DNA from: Lachnospiraceae bacterium
Lineage (GTDB): Bacteria > Bacillota > Clostridia > Lachnospirales > Lachnospiraceae
NCBI GenBank assembly: GCA_015057555.1
Contig: SVEC01000023.1
Location: 1-39,915, forward strand
DNA length: 39,915 nucleotides
Reading direction: 5' to 3'
Positions 8,099 to 16,160 of this stretch are shown here, piece after piece. Numbering within the stretch: the first letter of the stretch is position 1; every line of letters starts with the position of its first letter. A program made the position numbers and the translations under genes. Below the pieces are notes generated by a model. It did not search any database and was not told where the DNA came from. It worked only from the letters and a program-made list of their open reading frames with translations.

Positions 8099-8983
8099 AT
8101 GGATAATCGTGAGGTAATTGGAAAACTTAAAGGTATAAGGATGAATATATTGGGGTATAGAATTGCTCTTCTTTTTGTTGGCTTATTTTATTTGACTTAT
8201 TTTTTTCTACCTGAGTGGGTTATGGAAGATGAAAGGATGACTATCCTTACATATGTTATGATCATAATAACGGGTCCTGTTGTGGCTATAGGGGTAAGTG
8301 GAGCGACTAAGCTAAAAGGAAAGAGTAAGGAACTATACAATGATTTATTAAGTTCAATGATAGAATATGCATATTATGAACAGGACCGTGGCTTTACAGA
8401 CATAGAGGTTGGCACCTTTGGAATAATTAAGATAGGTAATATATATTATTCAAACAATTATTTTCAGGGACATTACAAGGGAGTTGGTGTTCGTCAGGCA
8501 GATGTTATTATACAGAAAGAAACTTACATAGATGAAAAATCCAGCATTACGAAGTATTTTGATGGAAGAATCTTTGAATTTACAACTGACAAAATAACTG
8601 CCCAAAATGTAAAGGTTTTTTCGCGGGGATACGAAAGCTGGCTCAATATAAATGACCGCAGAGTGGATGTTGATGATTTATTTTTCAATGATAATTTTGA
8701 TGTTTTTTCAGCGGAACCATCAGAAGCCCAAGAAATATTAACCCGAGAAATGATAGAACACCTGCTGATTCTTCAAAATCAGAACAGAAGTATTGGATTT
8801 AGATTTGGTGTGGGAAAGGTTTTCGTGGCTATCAACGGAACAAGACAATTTGATGTAAACAGCATAGACAAGATAATATATGATAAAGATTTTGTCATAG
8901 CAAAGGAAGGGATTCAACTAATCAAAGACCTGATAGACGGCTTAGGAATTGGAGATAAGTATATCATGTGTGAGGATGAGTGA
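8099..8983 (+). CDS. DUF3137-family membrane protein
   Basis: A 294-residue protein with two membrane helices (about 18-36 and 47-67) and a cytoplasmic domain matching the DUF3137 pattern. Visible pieces are FQGHYKGVGVRQADVIIQKE, KYFDGRIFEF, DDLFFNDNFDVFSAEPSEAQ, a [LI]TREMIEHLL helix and the final VGKVFVAI segment. The family's function is unknown; members occur across Firmicutes, often beside LemA or other membrane proteins. The start has AAGGA (8085-8089) upstream. It follows the TPR-like gene by 51 bases and may be in the same transcription unit. Confidence 0.8.
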   Translation: MDNREVIGKLKGIRMNILGYRIALLFVGLFYLTYFFLPEWVMEDERMTILTYVMIIITGPVVAIGVSGATKLKGKSKELYNDLLSSMIEYAYYEQDRGFTDIEVGTFGIIKIGNIYYSNNYFQGHYKGVGVRQADVIIQKETYIDEKSSITKYFDGRIFEFTTDKITAQNVKVFSRGYESWLNINDRRVDVDDLFFNDNFDVFSAEPSEAQEILTREMIEHLLILQNQNRSIGFRFGVGKVFVAINGTRQFDVNSIDKIIYDKDFVIAKEGIQLIKDLIDGLGIGDKYIMCEDE

Positions 8984-9044
8984 GTATGTATACCTTTTAA
9001 GCTGCATTGACAAAGAATCGATACGAATAGAAAAAAGATATATA

Positions 9045-9073
9045 TTGACAGTCAACTCTGGTAATGCTACCAT
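9045..9073 (+). promoter_or_regulatory. Sigma-A promoter of the ABC-F leader
   Basis: A consensus TTGACA (9045-9050) is followed after 17 bp by TACCAT (9068-9073). The predicted start near 9080 is directly before the uORF ribosome binding site and about 370 bases before the ABC-F gene. Confidence 0.6.
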
Positions 9074-9102
9074 AAACATATCTTAAGGAGAGAGGTGAAA
9101 AG

Positions 9103-9114
9103 ATGAGAAGATAA
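9103..9114 (+). CDS. Three-codon leader uORF (Met-Arg-Arg)
   Basis: ATG AGA AGA TAA, preceded by GAGAGGTG about 6 bases upstream. A ribosome stalled or slowed on such a short frame would cover the 5' part of the leader and change which hairpins form. Very short uORFs with basic residues are known in antibiotic-responsive leaders. Confidence 0.55.
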   Translation: MRR

Positions 9115-9391
9115 TTTACTTTTGATTACATGAAGATTTACTTAGGTATGAGCGTAGTGCTCATTCTATTTTTCGTGTTGCCAAAAGTGGATTATGTTCT
9201 CATAACCTCTCTTTTTGTGTTAACAATGAGCCAAGTGGATTCATGCTTGCATGAAAATCCATTTGGCGAATGTCCATCACTGAACATGCTTTGCATGTGA
9301 TGTGATTGTGCATAAAATTTGAATAAGTGTGAAAGGCGCAGGTGCATTCAGTGGCTCTTTCTACAAAAAATTAGAGGTTATAGTATGTAAT

Positions 9392-9423
9392 GGAACTGTT
9401 TGGCAACAAATGGTTCTTTTTTT
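9392..9423 (+). terminator. Leader terminator before the ABC-F start
   Basis: An 11-bp stem, GGAACTGTTTG (9392-9402) with CAAATGGTTCT (9407-9417) including G-T pairs, has a GCAA tetraloop and runs into seven T. It ends only 29 bases before the ABC-F ATG, so it must be read through for expression. Confidence 0.8.
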
Positions 9424-9451
9424 GTTTTGAATCGTGAAAGGAGGAAGTTAT

Positions 9452-10978
9452 ATGGCACAAATTAATGTAAATAATCTTACCTTCGGTTATGAAGGAAGCT
9501 TTGATATTGTTTTCGAAAATGTTTCATTTTCCATAGATACAAATTGGAAGCTAGGTTTTGTAGGGAGAAATGGAAAGGGTAAAACTACTTTTCTCAACCT
9601 TCTTATGGGGAAATATACATTTGAAGGGAGTATTCATACATCAACAAAGTTTGATCTTTTTCCTTATCACATTACAGAGCAACAGATGGAACTTTCTGTG
9701 GTTGACTTTATGGAGGAGCTGAAGCCGGGATGTGAAATGTGGAGGGTAATCTGTGAACTTAGTGAGCTTTCTGAGGAAGCAGATATTTTGTATAGACCCT
9801 TTTGTACATTAAGTCCAGGAGAGCGAACAAAGGCATTGCTTGCTATTTTATTTTCAGAGGAAAATGAATTCTTGCTCATAGATGAGCCAACAAACCACCT
9901 GGATAAAGCTGCACGTGAGAGTGTGAAGGACTATCTGGCTTCTAAGAAGGGATTTATACTTGTTTCCCACGATAGAGATTTGCTGGATGCTTGTACGGAT
10001 CATTGTCTAGTGTTGAACAGAAGCAGTATTGATGTGCAAAATGGAAATTTCTCAGTTTGGTGGGAGAATAAGGAGAAGAAAGATAAATTTGCCTTGGCAG
10101 AGAACGAAAAGCATTTGAAGGAAATTCAGAAGCTAAATCGTGCTGCGGATCGTGTTACAAGATGGGCTGATAAGAACGAAGGTACAAAAATAGGATTTGA
10201 CCCAATAAAAGAGCATGACAGATGTCTTAGCACAAGGAGTTACATAGGTGCAAAAACCAAGAAAATGCAGAGCAGAGTAAAACAGATGGAGAAACGTATC
10301 CAGCATGAGATTGATGAAAAAGAGGGCCTTTTGCAGGATATAGAATCCCCAGTGGATTTGAAATTGGTTCAGCTTACGCATCACAAGAAGCGTCTGGTTG
10401 ATGTGAGGGATTATTGTGTGAGATATAATATCTCTGAGAAAGCAGTTCTTAATGAAATATCCTTTGCTGTTGAAAAAGGGGATAGAGTTGTACTGTCAGG
10501 GAAAAATGGAAGTGGAAAAACAACATTGATTAAGAGCATCTTGCAAAAATGTAACCCAGATATGATATCTATGAATGTAACAGAAGAAGGAATCTGCCAA
10601 GTGGCAAGTGGTCTTATTATTTCCTATGTTGGCCAGGAGACTGCGGGATTAAAAGGAAATATTGAAAATTACTGCAAGGAGCATAATTTGGACAAGAGCT
10701 TGTTTTGTTCCATACTTAGACAGCTTGATTTTGAAAGGGAGCAGTTCGTAAAGAACATAGAAAATTATTCAGAGGGACAGAAAAAGAAGGTGCTGTTAGC
10801 AACAAGCTTACTTACACCGGCACACCTTTATATCTGGGATGAGCCATTAAATTATATTGATGTGTTTTCGCGTATACAGCTGGAAAAGCTAATCTTACAG
10901 TATCAGCCTATTATGTTGTTTGTTGAGCATGACGTCAGATTTTGTGAGAAAATAGCAACTAAGGTAGTTGAGCTATAG
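9452..10978 (+). CDS. ABC-F ribosomal protection protein (Lsa/CplR-like)
   Basis: A 508-residue ABC-F ATPase with two nucleotide-binding domains and no membrane segment. The first has Walker A GRNGKGKTT (38-46), signature LSPGE (120-124), Walker B LLIDEP (141-146) and SHD (172-174). The second has GKNGSGKTT (350-358), signature YSEGQ (439-443) and IWDEP (461-465), with EHD (492-494) in the H-loop position. A basic linker (about 205-300) takes the place of the antibiotic-resistance domain. The opening NLTFGYEGSFDIVFENVSF and VGRNGKGKTTFL resemble Lsa/CplR proteins, which displace lincosamides, streptogramin A and pleuromutilins from ribosomes. The ATG at 9452 is chosen because AAAGGAGG lies 7 bases upstream. 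The attenuator leader supports antibiotic-induced expression. Substrate range cannot be read from the sequence. Confidence 0.9.
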   Translation: MAQINVNNLTFGYEGSFDIVFENVSFSIDTNWKLGFVGRNGKGKTTFLNLLMGKYTFEGSIHTSTKFDLFPYHITEQQMELSVVDFMEELKPGCEMWRVICELSELSEEADILYRPFCTLSPGERTKALLAILFSEENEFLLIDEPTNHLDKAARESVKDYLASKKGFILVSHDRDLLDACTDHCLVLNRSSIDVQNGNFSVWWENKEKKDKFALAENEKHLKEIQKLNRAADRVTRWADKNEGTKIGFDPIKEHDRCLSTRSYIGAKTKKMQSRVKQMEKRIQHEIDEKEGLLQDIESPVDLKLVQLTHHKKRLVDVRDYCVRYNISEKAVLNEISFAVEKGDRVVLSGKNGSGKTTLIKSILQKCNPDMISMNVTEEGICQVASGLIISYVGQETAGLKGNIENYCKEHNLDKSLFCSILRQLDFEREQFVKNIENYSEGQKKKVLLATSLLTPAHLYIWDEPLNYIDVFSRIQLEKLILQYQPIMLFVEHDVRFCEKIATKVVEL

Positions 10979-10999
10979 CTGGGAAGGGAGAGTTGATGT

Positions 11000-12316
11000 A
11001 TGAAAAATATATTCGTAGAAGGTATCCAAGGCTCTGGAAAGAGCACCCTGGTAAATAATATTTATAAATCAAAGCCTGGTCTAAACATATGCAGAGAGGG
11101 TGACTACTGTCCGGTTGATTTGGCTTGGTGCGCTTATATGTCTAAAGAAGAATACGAAGCTGTGTTGGAAAAGTATAGTCCTATAAAAGATGATATAGTA
11201 AAAAATACTGTTATAGAGCAGGAACACTATATTGTATCCTACACAAAGATAATCACTGACATTCCTGGGTTTCATAAGGATTTGGAGAATTATGAGGTGT
11301 ACAACGGGAGGAAATCCTGGAATGAGCTTAGGGAGATTATATTAACAAGATTTAGGAATTTCATAGAAGCAGGGTATCTCTTTGAGTGTTCATTCTTCCA
11401 GAATATAATGGAGGACTTGATTCTATTCCATATGCTTAGTGATGATGAAATAATAGAGTTTTATGGGGAATTATTTGAGTTGGTTAATAAAGAAAAATTT
11501 ATGCTGTTATATCTTATGAATGATAATTTGGATGAAAGCATTAATGTCATAAAAAAGGAACGCAGCGATGAGGAAGGAAACGAACTGTGGTATGACATGA
11601 TGCTGGGGTATTTGGCTGATTCACTTTATGGAAGGAGATATGGACTTAGGAGCTTTGAAGATTTGGTTAATCATTTTAAACATAGGCAGGAGCTGGAATT
11701 AACTATCATACGGGAAGTGATAGGAGAGAATGCAGTTGTGTTTAGAGCGAAGGATTATGATGTGGAGCAGGTGATGTCACACATTAATAACAAAGAAATT
11801 AGAGATGGTGAGCTTGGTTACACAATAAGGCCAATAACATCTCAGGAATACTCTTTACTAGACAACTTTCTCTACGAAGCAATATTCATTCCTGAAGGAT
11901 TTGAAGCTCCACCTAAGGATATAATTAAAGCACCGGAGCTACAGGTATATGTGGAAAGCTTCGGAACCCGTGATGGAGATATATGCTTTGTGGCAGAGGT
12001 GGCAGGAAGAGTAGTTGGTGCAGTTTGGGTGCGAATCATGGATGACTACGGGCATGTGGAGGATGGAGTACCGTCATTTGCAATATCCTTGTATAAGGAG
12101 TATCGTGGGTGTGGTATAGGAACTGAGTTGGTGAAAAGGATGCTGGTAGAATTACGGACAAGAGGTTACAAGAAAGCTTCATTGGCAGTTCAAAAAGAAA
12201 ACTACGCCGTGAGCATGTATAAAAAAGTTGGCTTTGAGATTATAGACGAAAATGCTGAAGAATACATAATGATGTGGAAAGCAACGAATTGTAAAAATGT
12301 TGACTTAATTAGATGA
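11000..12316 (+). CDS. Fusion of a P-loop kinase-like domain and a GNAT acetyltransferase
   Basis: A 438-residue two-domain protein. The N-terminal domain (1 to about 265) has a Walker A motif, GIQGSGKST (8-16), like small nucleoside or antibiotic kinases, with mostly helical sequence after it. The C-terminal domain (about 274-427) is a GNAT: YTIRPIT start, a FVAEVAGRVVGAVWVRI beta hairpin, the acetyl-CoA loop RGCGIG (369-374), and the NYAVSMYKKVGFE segment typical of motif B. GGGAGAG lies upstream of the ATG. It starts 21 bases after the ABC-F gene and is probably cotranscribed under the same attenuator. The context suggests drug modification, but the substrate is unknown and each half may act on different molecules. 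Confidence 0.75.
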   Translation: MKNIFVEGIQGSGKSTLVNNIYKSKPGLNICREGDYCPVDLAWCAYMSKEEYEAVLEKYSPIKDDIVKNTVIEQEHYIVSYTKIITDIPGFHKDLENYEVYNGRKSWNELREIILTRFRNFIEAGYLFECSFFQNIMEDLILFHMLSDDEIIEFYGELFELVNKEKFMLLYLMNDNLDESINVIKKERSDEEGNELWYDMMLGYLADSLYGRRYGLRSFEDLVNHFKHRQELELTIIREVIGENAVVFRAKDYDVEQVMSHINNKEIRDGELGYTIRPITSQEYSLLDNFLYEAIFIPEGFEAPPKDIIKAPELQVYVESFGTRDGDICFVAEVAGRVVGAVWVRIMDDYGHVEDGVPSFAISLYKEYRGCGIGTELVKRMLVELRTRGYKKASLAVQKENYAVSMYKKVGFEIIDENAEEYIMMWKATNCKNVDLIR

Positions 12317-12394
12317 TAATGATATTCTGTACGTAGAAACGAAATTCAAGAATAAACCAATACGTAAATGCGAGAGCGAATTGGGAGGAATATT

Positions 12395-12763
12395 ATGATT
12401 ATTAGCGAGAGAATATTTAAAATATTAAAAGAGAAAAATATGTCACAGAATGCATTTGCAAAGCAGGTGGGATTAGCCAGTAGTACCATAAGTGATTGGA
12501 AAACTAAGAAGACGAACCCATCGGCAGATAAGATAATGGATATATGTAGGGTGTTAGAGGTTACACCAGAACAGTTGTTGACGGGAAAGGGTATTGATGA
12601 GGATTTCGTAGATGTTATGGGGGAAGATAAGGTAGAATCAAGGATATCGCAGGCAGATATGCGTATAATTCAGGATATTCATGGGATGAAGAAAGAGCAA
12701 CGTAATAGACTTATGAAATATATAGAAGCGTTGAAACAGATAGAGGCGTTGGAGAAATTATAA
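12395..12763 (+). CDS. XRE-family transcriptional regulator
   Basis: A 122-residue protein with an N-terminal Cro/CI-type helix-turn-helix at about residues 6-62. The helix pair is NAFAKQVGLASSTISDWK, with a following PSADKIMDICRVLEVTPEQLL. A charged helical tail (about 80-122) may dimerise. GGGAGG (12383-12388) lies 6 bases before the chosen ATG; the upstream in-frame ATG at 12368 has no such site. The ORF6N gene follows 66 bases later, with a palindrome (12775-12805) in the gap that this regulator or the ORF6N protein could bind. Confidence 0.85.
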   Translation: MIISERIFKILKEKNMSQNAFAKQVGLASSTISDWKTKKTNPSADKIMDICRVLEVTPEQLLTGKGIDEDFVDVMGEDKVESRISQADMRIIQDIHGMKKEQRNRLMKYIEALKQIEALEKL

Positions 12764-12774
12764 ATAGAATCATA

Positions 12775-12805
12775 AATTTGCGGTCGCAAATTGCGACCAC
12801 AAATT
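12775..12805. promoter_or_regulatory. Operator-like palindrome upstream of the ORF6N gene
   Basis: A 31-bp inverted repeat centred on A12790 with a single mismatched pair (12781/12799). Its core GGTCGCAA-A-TTGCGACC is perfect. Read in one frame it would encode LRSQIATTN, close to the LRSQIVTAN encoded by the second palindrome at 13032-13060. It could be an autoregulatory site or a copied piece of the gene. Confidence 0.6.
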
Positions 12806-12829
12806 AAGGACAGAAGATGGGAGGTTATA

Positions 12830-13822
12830 ATGGAACAAATGACAGAAGTTATGTCGGTAGAGAATCTTCGAAATAAAGTATATGTTATACGAGGACAACA
12901 GGTTATGTTGGATTGTGATTTGGCTGAGATTTATGGGTACGAGGTAAAAGCATTGAATCAGCAGGTGAAAAGAAATATTACAAGATTTCCTGAAGATTTT
13001 ATGTTTCAATTAACTGAAACGGAATTGGATGATTTGCGGTCACAAATTGTGACCGCAAATATAAATCCTAAAAATAGGTCATTACCCTACGCCTTCACAG
13101 AACAAGGCATATACATGCTTGCCACAGTTTTACGTGGAGAACTGGCAGAGCAGCAAAGTATATTTATTATGCGTGCATTTCGGGAGATGAGACATTACAT
13201 AAAGCGGAATCAACAGTTTGTAACCCAGTCGGAGATGGGGCTATTAACATCAAAGGTGTCGGATATAGCTGTGCAAGTTGCGGGAATCACAGACTGGAAG
13301 AAAAAGACCGAACAGGATATAGAAATCATACATAAAAGCATAGATGCCATAAATGAGAATTTCGTCTCAGACAAAGATTTCAAAAACTATCTTATATACA
13401 AGGGACAAAAGTTCGAGGCAGATGCAGCATATGTAGATATTTATCAGCAGGCTACAACTAGTATATATGTAGTTGATGATTATATGAACACCAAAACCTT
13501 ACAGCTTCTATCCCAGAAGAAAGCTGGTGTGGAGGTTATATTATTTACTGAGAATGGACATGGCAAAAAAGGATTTTTGACAACTGCCGTGGTAAATGAT
13601 TTCGTTAACCAATATCCACCACTTCGCATCAAACCAAATCCGGATTGTCACGACAGATTAATTGTGATAGATTATAAATTACCAACAGAGCAGGTGTATC
13701 ATTGTGGTGCATCTAGTAAGGATGCAGGTAAAAAGCTATGTGCTATTAATAAAATAGAGAATGGCAAGATAGTATATCCGGTGATTGATAATCTGCTTAA
13801 AGCACCAGATAAAGTGGTATGA
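12830..13822 (+). CDS. ORF6N-domain (phage-type DNA-binding) protein
   Basis: A 330-residue protein. The N-terminal ORF6N domain (about 8-105) is recognised by ENLRNKVYVIRGQQVMLDCD, LAEIYGYEVKALNQQVKRN, RFPEDFMFQLT, LRSQIVT and PYAFTEQG. A helical middle (about 110-200) follows. A C-terminal domain has the HDRLIVID and YHCGASSKDAGKK motifs found in many such proteins and resembling a phospholipase-D-like fold. ORF6N/KilA-type proteins are common in phages and mobile regions and bind DNA. GGGAGG lies 5 bases before the ATG at 12830. A 29-bp perfect palindrome is embedded in codons 68-77. It is followed after 12 bases by the ArsC-like gene. Confidence 0.85.
   Translation: MEQMTEVMSVENLRNKVYVIRGQQVMLDCDLAEIYGYEVKALNQQVKRNITRFPEDFMFQLTETELDDLRSQIVTANINPKNRSLPYAFTEQGIYMLATVLRGELAEQQSIFIMRAFREMRHYIKRNQQFVTQSEMGLLTSKVSDIAVQVAGITDWKKKTEQDIEIIHKSIDAINENFVSDKDFKNYLIYKGQKFEADAAYVDIYQQATTSIYVVDDYMNTKTLQLLSQKKAGVEVILFTENGHGKKGFLTTAVVNDFVNQYPPLRIKPNPDCHDRLIVIDYKLPTEQVYHCGASSKDAGKKLCAINKIENGKIVYPVIDNLLKAPDKVV
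13032..13060. promoter_or_regulatory. Perfect 29-bp palindrome inside the ORF6N gene
   Basis: The arms are ATTTGCGGTCACAA and TTGTGACCGCAAAT around A13046, with no mismatch. It encodes the conserved LRSQIVTAN segment and is nearly the same sequence as the intergenic palindrome at 12775-12805. Confidence 0.6.
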
Positions 13823-13834
13823 GGAGGTAAAACT

Positions 13835-14179
13835 ATGTTATTTTTATGTTATCCAAAATGTTCAACCTGTCAGAAGGCTAAAAAGTGGTTAGATGAGCAG
13901 GGCAAGAAATATACAGAGCGTCATATAGTAGAGAACAACCCTACCTATGAGGAGTTAAAGCAATGGTATGAATTAAGCGGACTGCCACTTAAGAAATTCT
14001 TTAATACCAGCGGTTTAAAGTATAAGGAGCTTCAGCTTAAGGACAAGCTTACTACTATGAGTGAGGATGAGATGCTTAGGCTACTTGCCACAGATGGTAT
14101 GCTGGTAAAACGTCCGCTTCTTGTAAAGGATGATAAGGTATTAGTGGGTTTTAAGCAGGCACAGTGGGAGGAAATGTAA
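13835..14179 (+). CDS. ArsC/Spx-family thioredoxin-fold protein
   Basis: A 114-residue protein of the arsenate reductase/Spx family. The N-terminal YPKCSTCQKAKKWL carries the CxxC redox pair (Cys9, Cys12). RHIVENNPTYEEL, the SGLPLKKFFNTSG segment and LLVKDDKVLVGFKQAQWE at the C-terminus complete the fold. Proteins of this group with CxxC are often YffB/Spx-like rather than true arsenate reductases, and no ars genes are nearby. GAGGAGG lies upstream. It starts 12 bases after the ORF6N gene and ends 3 bases before the sensor kinase, so it could belong to either unit. Confidence 0.85.
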   Translation: MLFLCYPKCSTCQKAKKWLDEQGKKYTERHIVENNPTYEELKQWYELSGLPLKKFFNTSGLKYKELQLKDKLTTMSEDEMLRLLATDGMLVKRPLLVKDDKVLVGFKQAQWEEM

Positions 14180-14182
14180 TTA

Positions 14183-15346
14183 ATGCTACACACCATCATA
14201 GACAATTTAATAATAATTTTGCTAACACTACTATGTGTCTTTAGGTGTAGCAATCCTGCTTTATTTATAATAATAGCAGGAGCTTTGATGGTGGTTACCA
14301 CTATGACATCCTTAGACGAGGATAGAGGTGAGTTTGCTATTATCATCAAGCTAGTTGTTGTAGCTTTGTACGCATTTATGTCTCAAAGCTTAGTAGGTTT
14401 TGTGGCATTCTTCCTTGTAGATGAGTTAAAAAATCATATCAGGCTTATCATAGCAGTAGTGACATATATGGTTGCTAATCTTTTGGTAATCAAAGAGTAT
14501 GACACAGCCCATATTATAGTAGGTGCTATAATTCTTGCGGTTTCACTTGCTATAGTGCTTGGTATAAAGCTTGTGCTTGCCAAGTATGAGGAAAGAAAAA
14601 TCGCTGACAAAAACATTCTTATGAAGTCAAATATCAGTGAAATGCATGAGAAGAGAGCCAACCGAGAGCTTCTTAAGCAAAGCTACTTGGCTGAGAAGAA
14701 TGCCAGACTTATGGAGCGTGAGAATATTAGTAGAAATATTCATAACAGCGTGGGACATTCCATAACAGCAGCGGTTATGACATTGGATGCGGCGGATATG
14801 CTCTATGATGTTAAGCCGGAGGATGCCAGAAAGAAGATGAATGAGGCCAATGAGCGAATTAGAGGAAGCTTAGAGTCTATCAGGCAGGCGGTTAGAGTTT
14901 TAGACAGTGAGACTGATGGAATCACAGCTTCTGATTTGAAGGTAGCTATGAAGGATATAGTTAAGGAATTTGTTATGGATACAAGCATTGAGGTAGATGA
15001 GCTATATCAGGAGCTTCCTGATGAGGTAAATGTATCTCATGAGCATAGTGAATTCCTGACAGGAGTTTTAATGGAGCTACTTACCAATGGAGTAAAGCAT
15101 GGGGCGGCCACATATTTTAAGGTGGTGTTAAAGGGTGATGCAGGCCATATTAGACTTTCTGTGGAGGATAATGGTAGTAGCGATTATAATGCTGAAAACA
15201 GTCAGCTAAAGCTACAGCAGGGCTTTGGACTTAAGAAGATAGTTTCTTATGTGCAAAGGTGTGGCGGAGAGGCTACATTTTTTAATGAGGAAGGATTTAA
15301 GGCGGTTGTAGAGCTGCCTATGGAAATACTTAACAGTGAAGGTTAG
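14183..15346 (+). CDS. Sensor histidine kinase (HisKA_3, NarL-partner type)
   Basis: A 387-residue membrane kinase. About four or five hydrophobic segments (residues 7-45, 54-79, 86-103, 109-133) form a small N-terminal sensor region with little outside the membrane. A coiled linker (135-180) leads to the phosphoacceptor region ENISRNIHNSVGHSITAAV with His187. The ATPase domain has the N box (ELLTNGVKHGA), DNGSSD and GFGLKKI. The design matches kinases paired with LuxR-type regulators that sense cell-envelope or membrane stress. The response regulator follows directly. Just downstream is an ABC exporter-like system, the probable target. Confidence 0.92.
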   Translation: MLHTIIDNLIIILLTLLCVFRCSNPALFIIIAGALMVVTTMTSLDEDRGEFAIIIKLVVVALYAFMSQSLVGFVAFFLVDELKNHIRLIIAVVTYMVANLLVIKEYDTAHIIVGAIILAVSLAIVLGIKLVLAKYEERKIADKNILMKSNISEMHEKRANRELLKQSYLAEKNARLMERENISRNIHNSVGHSITAAVMTLDAADMLYDVKPEDARKKMNEANERIRGSLESIRQAVRVLDSETDGITASDLKVAMKDIVKEFVMDTSIEVDELYQELPDEVNVSHEHSEFLTGVLMELLTNGVKHGAATYFKVVLKGDAGHIRLSVEDNGSSDYNAENSQLKLQQGFGLKKIVSYVQRCGGEATFFNEEGFKAVVELPMEILNSEG

Positions 15347-15358
15347 TGGGTGAGAGAT

Positions 15359-16042
15359 ATGTATAAGGTATTATTAGTTGATGATGAAAATCTGCTTTTG
15401 GACAGCTTAGAGATTATACTGTCCCTAAATGGTATGGAGATAGTGGGCAAGGCAAATGACGGCAATGAGGCACTTGATATACTAGAGGGTGTAGAGTGTG
15501 ATATAGCCTTAGTTGATATTAATATGAAGGGCATGGGTGGAATCGAGCTTATTGGTCACATGAAGGTGAAGCATAAGGATGTGAAGATACTTGTGCTTAC
15601 CACATTCTATGATGATGACAATATAACTAAGGCCATAACAGGTGGTGCTGACGGATATTTGCTTAAGGACAGTGGCAAGGATACCATCCTTGGTGCTATC
15701 AATCAGATAATGGGCGGAGTTACGGTTCTAGATCAGAAGGTTATGCTTAGGCTTACTCAGCTTATGAGTCAAGCTGGGACAGGGGTTAAGACAAGCATGG
15801 AAGCTGAAACAGAGAATACTAATGGAGGTGATAAATCACCTAGCTTAGCAAATCTAGCTCAGGATATAACTCAGAGAGAGCAGGAGATTTGTACTCTTAT
15901 GGTAGAGGGTCTTACCAACAAGCAGATTGCCCAGAAGCTTTATATATCCGAGGGAACAGTGAAGAATTACATATCAAACATTTACGATAAGACAGGAATA
16001 CACGACAGAGTTAAGCTTATTGTGGCTCTGAAGGAGTCCTAG
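15359..16042 (+). CDS. NarL/LuxR-family response regulator
   Basis: The receiver domain (about 1-120) has the acidic pair in LLVDDEN, phosphoacceptor Asp53 in LVDIN, TTF and the Lys in LLKDSG. An acidic, Thr/Asn-rich linker (about 140-160) precedes a LuxR helix-turn-helix (about 165-227: TQREQEI, GLTNKQIAQKLYISEGTVKNYISNIYDK). The ATG at 15359 gives 227 residues with GGTGAG upstream. A GTG at 15350 (230 residues) is the alternative and cannot be excluded. It is the partner of the kinase at 14183-15346 and is followed by a terminator and then the ABC genes. Confidence 0.93.
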   Translation: MYKVLLVDDENLLLDSLEIILSLNGMEIVGKANDGNEALDILEGVECDIALVDINMKGMGGIELIGHMKVKHKDVKILVLTTFYDDDNITKAITGGADGYLLKDSGKDTILGAINQIMGGVTVLDQKVMLRLTQLMSQAGTGVKTSMEAETENTNGGDKSPSLANLAQDITQREQEICTLMVEGLTNKQIAQKLYISEGTVKNYISNIYDKTGIHDRVKLIVALKES

Positions 16043-16057
16043 TCATATGACTTAAAT

Positions 16058-16101
16058 GTGGCTACAGTCATAGGAAGAATATGACTGTGGTCACTTTTTT
16101 T
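16058..16101 (+). terminator. Rho-independent terminator
   Basis: A 14-bp stem, GTGGCTACAGTCAT (16058-16071) with ATGACTGTGGTCAC (16081-16094) including one G-T and one A-C mismatch-like position, is followed by seven T. It ends the two-component unit. Confidence 0.85.
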
Positions 16102-16113
16102 GTTTGTGGGTGT

Positions 16114-16122
16114 TGATATAAT
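16114..16122 (+). promoter_or_regulatory. Extended -10 promoter of the ABC operon
   Basis: TGATATAAT gives a perfect TATAAT (16117-16122) with a TGN extension. No clear -35 element is visible because the terminator T run occupies that place, so activation by the upstream response regulator is plausible. Confidence 0.5.
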
Positions 16123-16160
16123 ACAGATATAGTCAACAGATGGAAGAAGGAGAAAATAAA

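Larger units (their letters stand above)
9080..9451 (+). promoter_or_regulatory. Structured leader and attenuator of the ABC-F gene
   Basis: The 8984-9451 gap has no large gene but is full of structure. After the promoter come a strong Shine-Dalgarno site (AAGGAG, 9085-9090) and a three-codon uORF (9103-9114). A hairpin ATGAGC/GCTCAT lies at 9148-9164. ATAACCTCT (9202-9210), followed by CTTTTT, can pair either back with the uORF ribosome binding site region (GAGAGGT, 9089-9095) or forward with AGAGGTTAT (9373-9381). A long hairpin at 9231-9266 pairs CCAAGTGGATT with AATCCATTTGG. A second hairpin near 9274-9304 pairs ACATGC with GCATGT. A terminator at 9392-9423 ends the leader. The layout fits ribosome-stalling attenuation by an antibiotic, as known for ABC-F resistance genes; the exact switch is inference. 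Confidence 0.65.

Noticed and set aside
13835..14179. True arsenate reductase linked to the ArsB/NhaD-like transporter
   Set aside because: The two genes are about 11 kb apart, no ArsR regulator is present, and CxxC fits the Spx/YffB branch better.
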